Positions 58,705-64,000 of a DNA stretch of 64,000 bases are shown one piece after another. Source of the DNA: Kocuria palustris (GTDB lineage Bacteria > Actinomycetota > Actinomycetes > Actinomycetales > Micrococcaceae); assembly GCF_007666205.1 (NCBI RefSeq), contig NZ_VDOR01000003.1, positions 258,722-322,721 of the forward strand, read 5' to 3'. Positions within the stretch are counted from its first letter, which is position 1. Every line of letters starts with the position of its first letter. Under the pieces are notes generated by a model. The model made no database searches. It saw only the letters and a list, made by a program, of their open reading frames with translations, and had not been told where the DNA came from. The position numbers and the translations under genes were made by a program.

Positions 58705-59553
58705 ATGACCCGAGAGCACCGGCACCCTGAGCAGCACATCCACCGCAAGTCGTCGGACGGCTCGAGCCCCGGGGTCTTCGCCCTCGAGGCCGCCGGGCTG
58801 CTGTGGCTCGACGAGGGCCCGGTCCGCTGCGCCGGCGTCCACGACGTGGGCGCGGATTTCCTGGAGCTGACCCGCGTCGACACCGCGCGCCCCGCGCCCG
58901 AGGCCGCTCGGGAGTTCGGCCGGGCACTTGCCCGGACCCACGACCTCGGCGCCGACGGCTTCGGCGCCGCGCCCCCGGTCCCGGCCGCGAGCTCCGGCTG
59001 GACCCGGCCGGCGCCCTCCGACGGCTGGCGCAGCGGCTGGTTCGGCCCGCTCGAGCAGCCTCTCGAGGTGACTCTGGAGCCGACCGAGTCGTGGGGGGCC
59101 TTCTACGGCGGCCAGCGCGTGCGGCCCATGCTCGAGATGCTGCGCGATCGCGGCGTCGCCGCAGCGGAGCTGGAGGCCGTCCAGGGCGCAGTGGAGGCGC
59201 TCGAGGCCGGGCAGTTCGACGACGGCGACAGCCCGGCGCGCATCCACGGGGACCTGTGGGCGGGCAACCTCCTGTGGAGCAGCGAAGGCGCGGTGCTCAT
59301 CGACCCGGCCGCCCACGGAGACCACCGCGAGCAGGACCTCGCCTTCCTCTCGGTCTTCGGCGCACCGCATCTGGAGGAGATCATCGCCGGCTACGAGGAG
59401 GCCCACCCGCTGCGCGACGGCTGGCGGGAGCGCACGGGCCTGCACCAGCTCTTCGTGCTGATCGCCCACGCCGTGCTCTTCGACCCGCCCCGCGGCGGGA
59501 CCTATCTGGGCGCCGCGGACCGCGCCGCGCGCTCCGCGCTCGAGCTGCTCTGA
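58705..59553 (+). CDS. fructosamine-3-kinase-family protein
   Basis: A 282-residue member of the fructosamine/ketosamine kinase family, related to choline and aminoglycoside kinases. The catalytic loop is ARIHGDLWAGNLLW, with the metal-binding IDPAAHGDHREQDLAFLSVF, both diagnostic of the family. The N-terminal lobe has an unusual HRHPEQHIHRKSSDGSSPGV opening. Family members phosphorylate ketoamines formed by protein or amine glycation, causing deglycation; bacterial ones prefer ribulosamine-type adducts. It stands alone before hrpA. Confidence 0.85.
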   Translation: MTREHRHPEQHIHRKSSDGSSPGVFALEAAGLLWLDEGPVRCAGVHDVGADFLELTRVDTARPAPEAAREFGRALARTHDLGADGFGAAPPVPAASSGWTRPAPSDGWRSGWFGPLEQPLEVTLEPTESWGAFYGGQRVRPMLEMLRDRGVAAAELEAVQGAVEALEAGQFDDGDSPARIHGDLWAGNLLWSSEGAVLIDPAAHGDHREQDLAFLSVFGAPHLEEIIAGYEEAHPLRDGWRERTGLHQLFVLIAHAVLFDPPRGGTYLGAADRAARSALELL

Positions 59554-59641
59554 CCGGGGCGGGGCGCTGTCGGTCGGCGGCGACCCCGGCGGTGCAGCAC
59601 GGGGCAGCGGCGGCGTCTCCGGCGCCGTCGTCGCCTCCCCG

Positions 59642-59647
59642 TAGAAT
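59642..59647 (+). promoter_or_regulatory. candidate -10 element for hrpA
   Basis: TAGAAT ends 9 bases before the ATG, so the leader would be at most two or three bases. Confidence 0.45.
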
Positions 59648-59656
59648 GGTCCGGAT

Positions 59657-62600
59657 ATGACCACCACCGCGCGCGAGGGCACCGGCCCCCGGATCGTCTA
59701 CCCCGAGCAGCTCCCGGTCTCGGGCCGACGCGATGACATCCAGGCCGCGATCCGCGACCACCAGGTCGTCGTCATCGCGGGCGAGACCGGCTCCGGCAAG
59801 ACCACGCAGATCCCCAAGATGTGCCTCGAGCTCGGCCTGGCCGAGGACGGCATGATCGGGCACACCCAGCCCCGCCGCATCGCCGCGCGCTCGGTCGCCG
59901 AGCGCATCGCCGAGGAGATGGGCGAGAAGATCGGCCAGACGGTCGGCTACCAGGTCCGCTTCACCTCTGAGGTGGGCCGGGACTCGCGGATCAAGCTCAT
60001 GACCGACGGCATCCTGCTGGCCGAGATCCAGCACGACCGATTGCTGTCCCGGTACTCCGCGATCATCGTGGACGAGGCCCACGAGCGCTCGCTGAACATC
60101 GACTTCCTGCTCGGCTACCTCAAGACGATCCTGCCGCGGCGTCCGGATCTGAAGCTGATCATCACCTCGGCCACGATCGACCCCGAGCGCTTCGCCGCCC
60201 ATTTCCACGAGCCGCTGCCCGCGGGCGCGCCCCAGGACGCGGACCCGGAGCCGGCGCCGATCATCGAGGTCTCCGGTCGCACCTATCCGGTCGAGATCCG
60301 CTACCGCCCCCTGCAGTCCGAGCAGGAGGTCGACGAGGACACCGACGACGGCCTCGAGGACGAGGACCGCGACCCCTTGGACGCCGTGTGCGATGCCGTC
60401 GACGAGCTGTCCCGCGAGGACCGCGGCGACATCCTGATCTTCTTCTCCGGCGAGCGCGAGATCCGCGATGCGCAGGATGCCCTCGAGTCCCTGGTCGCGG
60501 ACCGGCCGCGGCTGCGCGGGACGGAGGTCCTGCCGCTGTTCGGGCGGCTGTCGATGGCCGAGCAGCACCGGGTCTTCTCCCGCGGCTCGTCGCGGCGGAT
60601 CGTGCTGGCCACGAACGTCGCCGAGACATCCCTGACCGTGCCCGGCATCAAGTACGTGATCGACACCGGGACAGCGCGCATCTCCCGCTACTCCACGCGC
60701 ACCAAGGTGCAGCGGCTGCCGATCGAGCGGATCTCGCAGGCGTCGGCGAATCAGCGCGCCGGGCGCTGCGGTCGCGTCTCCGACGGCATCTGCATCCGCC
60801 TGTACTCCGAGGACGACTACTCGTCCCGCCCGGAGTTCACCGACCCGGAGATCCTGCGCACCAACCTGGCCTCGGTCATCCTGCAGATGACATCGGCCGG
60901 GGTGGTCCACTCCCCCGAGGACATCGGCCGCTTCCCGTTCGTGGAGCCCCCCGAGTCGCGGGCCGTCAAGGACGGGGTGGCGCTGCTGCGCGAGCTCGGG
61001 GCGCTGCGCTCCGCCGAGCCCCGCGCGGGCCGACGCGCAGACCGGGAACAGGACCGGAGCCGGGACGAGCACCGGGACGATGAGCGCCCGGGCAGGGGCT
61101 CGCGCGGGCGCGGCGGTTCGCGCGGGCGTCGCGGGCGGGGGAAGGACCGCGACCGCTCCCCGCTGACCCGCACCGGGCGCACGCTGGCCGCGCTGCCCGT
61201 CGATCCCCGGCTGGGCCGGATGATCGTGGAGGGGCAGCGCCGCGGCTGCGCCCGCGAGGTCATGATCCTGGCCGCCGCGCTGACCATCCAGGATCCCCGC
61301 GAGCGCCCGCTCGAGAAGCGGGCACAGGCCGATGAGCTGCATGCCCGCTTCAAGGACCCCACCTCCGACTTCCTGGGCTACCTGCTGCTGTGGCAGCACC
61401 TCCAGGAGCAGCAGGAGCAGCTGTCGAGCTCGCAGTTCCGCAAGACGGTCCAGCGCGAGTTCCTGAACTTCCTGCGCATCCGCGAATGGCAGGACCTCTA
61501 CGCGCAGCTGCGCCAGATGGGCCGCTCGGTCGGGATCGAGGTCGGGCGCGATCGCGACATCGATCCCGCCGCCAAGGCCGACGACGTGCACAAGTCCATG
61601 CTGGCCGGCCTGCTCAGCCACATCGGCCTGCGCGACGAGCGCACGCGCGACTACCAGGGCGCCCGCGGCACGCGCTTCGCGATCTTCCCGGGCTCGGCGC
61701 TGTTCAGGAAGAAGCCCGACTTCGTCGTCTCCGCCGAGCTCGTGGAGACCTCCCGGCTGTGGGCCCGCGTCAACGCCGCGGTGGAGCCGCAGTGGATCGA
61801 GGAGGTCGCCGGCGACCTGGTCAAGCGGACGTACGCCGAGCCGCACTGGTCCCGCAGCCAGGGCGCGGTCATGGCCAAGGAGCGCGCGACCCTCTACGGC
61901 GTCCCGCTGGCCGCCGACCGCCCGGTGGGCTATTGGAGGATCGACCCGGTCGCCTCCCGCGAGATCTTCCTCCAGAAGGCCCTCGTGGAGGGCGACTGGC
62001 AGACCCGCCACCGCTTCGTGCAGCGCAACCGGAAGCGGCTCGCCGAGGTCGAGCAGCTCGAGTCCCGGCTGCGCCGCAAGGACCTGCGCGTCGACGACCA
62101 GGCCCTCTACGAGTTCTTCGACGCCCGCGTCCCCGCCGAGGTGGTGTCCCAGACCCACTTCGACACGTGGTGGAAGAAGGCCTCCCGGGAGGACGAGCAT
62201 CTGCTCGACTTCGATCCCGAGCAGCTCATCGACGAGGAGGCGGGATCCTGGGACGACGCCGCCTTCCCGCGGCAGTGGACCGCGCGCACCGACGGCGGCG
62301 AGCTGAGCCTGGATCTCGACTACACGTTCGCCCCCGGCTCGGGCGCCCCGGACCCCGGCGGCAGGGGCGCGTCGCGCGGGCGCAAGGCCGACGGCGTGAC
62401 GGCGCGCGTCCCGGTGCTGTTCCTGCATCAGCTGCGCCCCGGCCCCTTCCGCTGGCTGATCCCCGGCCTGCGCACCGAGCTCGTGACCGCGCTGATCCGC
62501 TCGCTGCCCAAGCAGGTGCGCAAGCGCGTGGTCCCGGCGCCCGACGTGGCCCGCCGCGCCGTGGAATGGCTCGACGCGGAGGCCGATCCCGAGGAGGACG

Positions 62601-63829
62601 ACCTCGAGCAGTCGCTCGAGCGGGCGCTGCGTCAGCTCAAGGGCGTCGTGATCCCCCCGGGCTCATGGGACTGGTCCGCGGTGCCCGAGCACCTCAGGAT
62701 GCACTTCCAGGTGCGCGACGCCCGCAATCGCATCCTGGGCGAGGGGGAGGACCTCGAGCACCTGCAGGTCGCCCTGCGGGATCAGGTGCGCGCCGCGCTG
62801 GCGGAGTCGCTGGGCACCTCGGCCGGGGCCCTGCCCGTCCCCGGCCCGGGCGCCGTCCCGAAGCCGCCGGCCGGGGGCTCCGAGAACGGGAGGAAGAGCC
62901 GAAGCCGGAGGAAGCGGCCCGAGCCGTCGGGCCCGGCCCTGGAGCGCGACGGCCTGACCGAGTGGCCGGCCGCGGACCTGCCGCGGAAGGCCGACACGGT
63001 CGTCTCCGGCCAGCGCATCACCGGCTGGCCGGCGCTCGTGGCCTCCCCGGGGGCGGACGCGGCCGAGCCGACCGCCGATGTCCGGGTGTTCTCCTCCCAG
63101 GAGGACCAGCGCGCGGCTCAGCGCTCCGGCACGATCTCGCTGCTGCAGCGCCGCCTGCCGAACACGCAGCGCTTCGTCTCGGACCATCTGGACAACCGGG
63201 AGAAGATCGTCTTCACCCAGAACCCGCACGGCTCCGTCGAGGCGCTCATCCAGGACTGCACCCGCGCGGCGGTGGACAAGCTCGTGCCGGCCGAGCCGCC
63301 GTGGACCAGGGCCGAGTTCGACCGGCTCTTCGACGAGGTGCGCGCCGAGCAGATCGAGACGGTCTTCTCCGTCACGGCGCTCGTGGCGGAGGTCCTCACG
63401 CTGGCGAACGCGGTGCGCAAGCGGATCAAGCGGCCGTCGTCCATGGCGGCGGTCAGCGCCTTCGCCGACATCCGCGAGCAGCTCGACCGGCTCGTGGAGC
63501 CGGGCTTCGTGACCAGCACGGGATGGGCTCATCTGCAGCATCTGCCGCGCTATCTGAAGGCCATGGAGCTGCGCATCGACAAGCTCGTGGGCACCGCGAA
63601 CATCCAGCGCGACGCCGTGCACATGACCGAGGTCCAGGCCATCGAGGACGACCTCGACAAGGCTGCGGCCGCCGTTCCGAAGGGCCTTCCGATCCCCGAG
63701 TCGCTCGCGCAGATCGAGTGGGAGCTCGAGGAGCTGAGGGTCTCGCTCTTCGCTCAGGAGCTCGGCACCTCCCACACGGTCTCGGCCAAGCGGGTGCGCC
63801 GCGCGCTCAAGGAAGCGGCGGCGCGCTGA
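59657..63829 (+). CDS. hrpA: HrpA-type DEAH-box ATP-dependent RNA helicase
   Basis: A 1,390-residue DEAH helicase. Motif I is AGETGSGKTTQIPKMCLELG (about residue 38), then TQPRRIAARSVAERIAEE, motif II VDEAHERSLN, motif III SATIDPERFA, LATNVAETSLTVPGIKYVID, and motif VI QRAGRCGRVSDG. The C-terminal half contains the conserved HrpA block and the helicase-associated domains. In E. coli HrpA resolves stalled ribosomes and processes mRNA. An unusual Arg/Gly/Asp-rich segment lies at about residues 455-510 (RGSRGRGGSRGRRGRGKDRD). It is near-leaderless from a TAGAAT element. A perfect 18-base-pair hairpin lies beyond the stop. Confidence 0.92.
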   Translation: MTTTAREGTGPRIVYPEQLPVSGRRDDIQAAIRDHQVVVIAGETGSGKTTQIPKMCLELGLAEDGMIGHTQPRRIAARSVAERIAEEMGEKIGQTVGYQVRFTSEVGRDSRIKLMTDGILLAEIQHDRLLSRYSAIIVDEAHERSLNIDFLLGYLKTILPRRPDLKLIITSATIDPERFAAHFHEPLPAGAPQDADPEPAPIIEVSGRTYPVEIRYRPLQSEQEVDEDTDDGLEDEDRDPLDAVCDAVDELSREDRGDILIFFSGEREIRDAQDALESLVADRPRLRGTEVLPLFGRLSMAEQHRVFSRGSSRRIVLATNVAETSLTVPGIKYVIDTGTARISRYSTRTKVQRLPIERISQASANQRAGRCGRVSDGICIRLYSEDDYSSRPEFTDPEILRTNLASVILQMTSAGVVHSPEDIGRFPFVEPPESRAVKDGVALLRELGALRSAEPRAGRRADREQDRSRDEHRDDERPGRGSRGRGGSRGRRGRGKDRDRSPLTRTGRTLAALPVDPRLGRMIVEGQRRGCAREVMILAAALTIQDPRERPLEKRAQADELHARFKDPTSDFLGYLLLWQHLQEQQEQLSSSQFRKTVQREFLNFLRIREWQDLYAQLRQMGRSVGIEVGRDRDIDPAAKADDVHKSMLAGLLSHIGLRDERTRDYQGARGTRFAIFPGSALFRKKPDFVVSAELVETSRLWARVNAAVEPQWIEEVAGDLVKRTYAEPHWSRSQGAVMAKERATLYGVPLAADRPVGYWRIDPVASREIFLQKALVEGDWQTRHRFVQRNRKRLAEVEQLESRLRRKDLRVDDQALYEFFDARVPAEVVSQTHFDTWWKKASREDEHLLDFDPEQLIDEEAGSWDDAAFPRQWTARTDGGELSLDLDYTFAPGSGAPDPGGRGASRGRKADGVTARVPVLFLHQLRPGPFRWLIPGLRTELVTALIRSLPKQVRKRVVPAPDVARRAVEWLDAEADPEEDDLEQSLERALRQLKGVVIPPGSWDWSAVPEHLRMHFQVRDARNRILGEGEDLEHLQVALRDQVRAALAESLGTSAGALPVPGPGAVPKPPAGGSENGRKSRSRRKRPEPSGPALERDGLTEWPAADLPRKADTVVSGQRITGWPALVASPGADAAEPTADVRVFSSQEDQRAAQRSGTISLLQRRLPNTQRFVSDHLDNREKIVFTQNPHGSVEALIQDCTRAAVDKLVPAEPPWTRAEFDRLFDEVRAEQIETVFSVTALVAEVLTLANAVRKRIKRPSSMAAVSAFADIREQLDRLVEPGFVTSTGWAHLQHLPRYLKAMELRIDKLVGTANIQRDAVHMTEVQAIEDDLDKAAAAVPKGLPIPESLAQIEWELEELRVSLFAQELGTSHTVSAKRVRRALKEAAAR

Positions 63830-63916
63830 TCGCCCTCGCCCCGTCGGCCGCCGGCATGTCCTGCACCGGGACGCCCTCCGCCGCCGCGGGCGCACGGCCG
63901 AGCCCGCCATGAGCAC

Positions 63917-63956
63917 CGAGGGGCCCCGACGATCCGCAGATCGTCGGGGCCCCTCG
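63917..63956. terminator. strong bidirectional terminator after hrpA
   Basis: CGAGGGGCCCCGACGATC and GATCGTCGGGGCCCCTCG form a perfect 18-base-pair stem with a 4-base loop. It serves hrpA on the plus strand and perhaps the gene entering from the right on the minus strand. Confidence 0.65.
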
Positions 63957-63971
63957 TGCCGGGCGGCGGAC

Positions 63972-64000
63972 TCAGCCCTGCGGCACGTGCTGATCGTGCC
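63972..64000 (-). CDS. possible C-terminal end of a minus-strand gene
   Basis: Read leftward from the edge, the codons end HDQHVPQG followed by TGA, with the strong hairpin 16 bases beyond. This is where a converging gene's stop would be expected, but the fragment is too short to identify or to be sure of the frame. Confidence 0.25.

Noticed and set aside
59381-62428. 1,015-residue minus-strand frame opposite hrpA
   Set aside because: Leu/Ala/Gly/Asp-rich without motifs; the plus strand has all DEAH helicase motifs in register.

Overview
The window is a very GC-rich bacterial chromosome segment with almost no non-coding DNA. Several genes point to an actinobacterium: an S-(hydroxymethyl)mycothiol dehydrogenase, NucS (mismatch endonuclease), DUF3039 and DUF2017 proteins, a Rho factor with a long Arg/Asn/Gln/Gly-rich insertion, and many apparently leaderless genes. 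Malate:quinone oxidoreductase and the gene order suggest Micrococcales, probably a Micrococcaceae-like organism (Kocuria/Micrococcus type). The genus is an inference from gene content, not a measurement.

Layout. 0-6 kb: tail of an unknown gene, mqo, a MarR regulator, a YihY-family membrane protein, and the mscR-hydrolase pair for formaldehyde/mycothiol detoxification. 6-13 kb: an MFS-like transporter, a degenerate ADP-ribosylglycohydrolase-like protein, and the minus-strand cluster murI, MBL hydrolase, rph, rdgB, phosphotransferase (cell-wall D-Glu supply, tRNA 3' trimming, dITP/XTP cleanup). 13-22 kb: clpS-DUF2017 diverging from pncB-pncA (NAD salvage), a helicase with a neighbouring DUF3039 gene, a two-gene ABC exporter, and a thioredoxin-fold/TPR protein. 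22-25 kb: nucS, murA and a guanine-deaminase-like gene.

25-53 kb is a long, almost wholly minus-strand block. Read in its transcription direction it runs argS, lysA, hom, thrC, thrB, rho, prfA, prmC, sua5, [sugar genes], wecA-like, two small membrane proteins, atpBEFHAGDC. This matches the order known from other actinobacteria (for example the Rv1292-Rv1311 region of Mycobacterium tuberculosis). Two differences stand out: rpmE is missing between rho and prfA, and a glycan module (an NDP-sugar epimerase on the opposite strand, a two-domain glycosyltransferase and a CapD-type dehydratase) sits between sua5 and the wecA-like gene. capD is joined by 4-base stop/start overlaps through wecA-like and the small membrane genes into atpB, so lipid-linked glycan synthesis and ATP synthase appear to share a transcript.

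53-64 kb: tRNA-Arg(CCG) with a strong terminator, then a 1,672-residue sortase-anchored surface protein (signal peptide, about ten repeats of roughly 95 residues, a Pro/Thr/Glu stalk, LPHTG anchor), a small membrane protein, a fructosamine-kinase-like gene, and a large HrpA-type helicase. No CRISPR array, insertion sequence, integrase or rRNA was found. The most unusual features are the glycan module wired into the atp operon, the repeat surface protein, nested poly-C/poly-G hairpins after mqo, MurA with Asp in place of the fosfomycin-target Cys, and a consistent leaderless-promoter geometry at eight genes.
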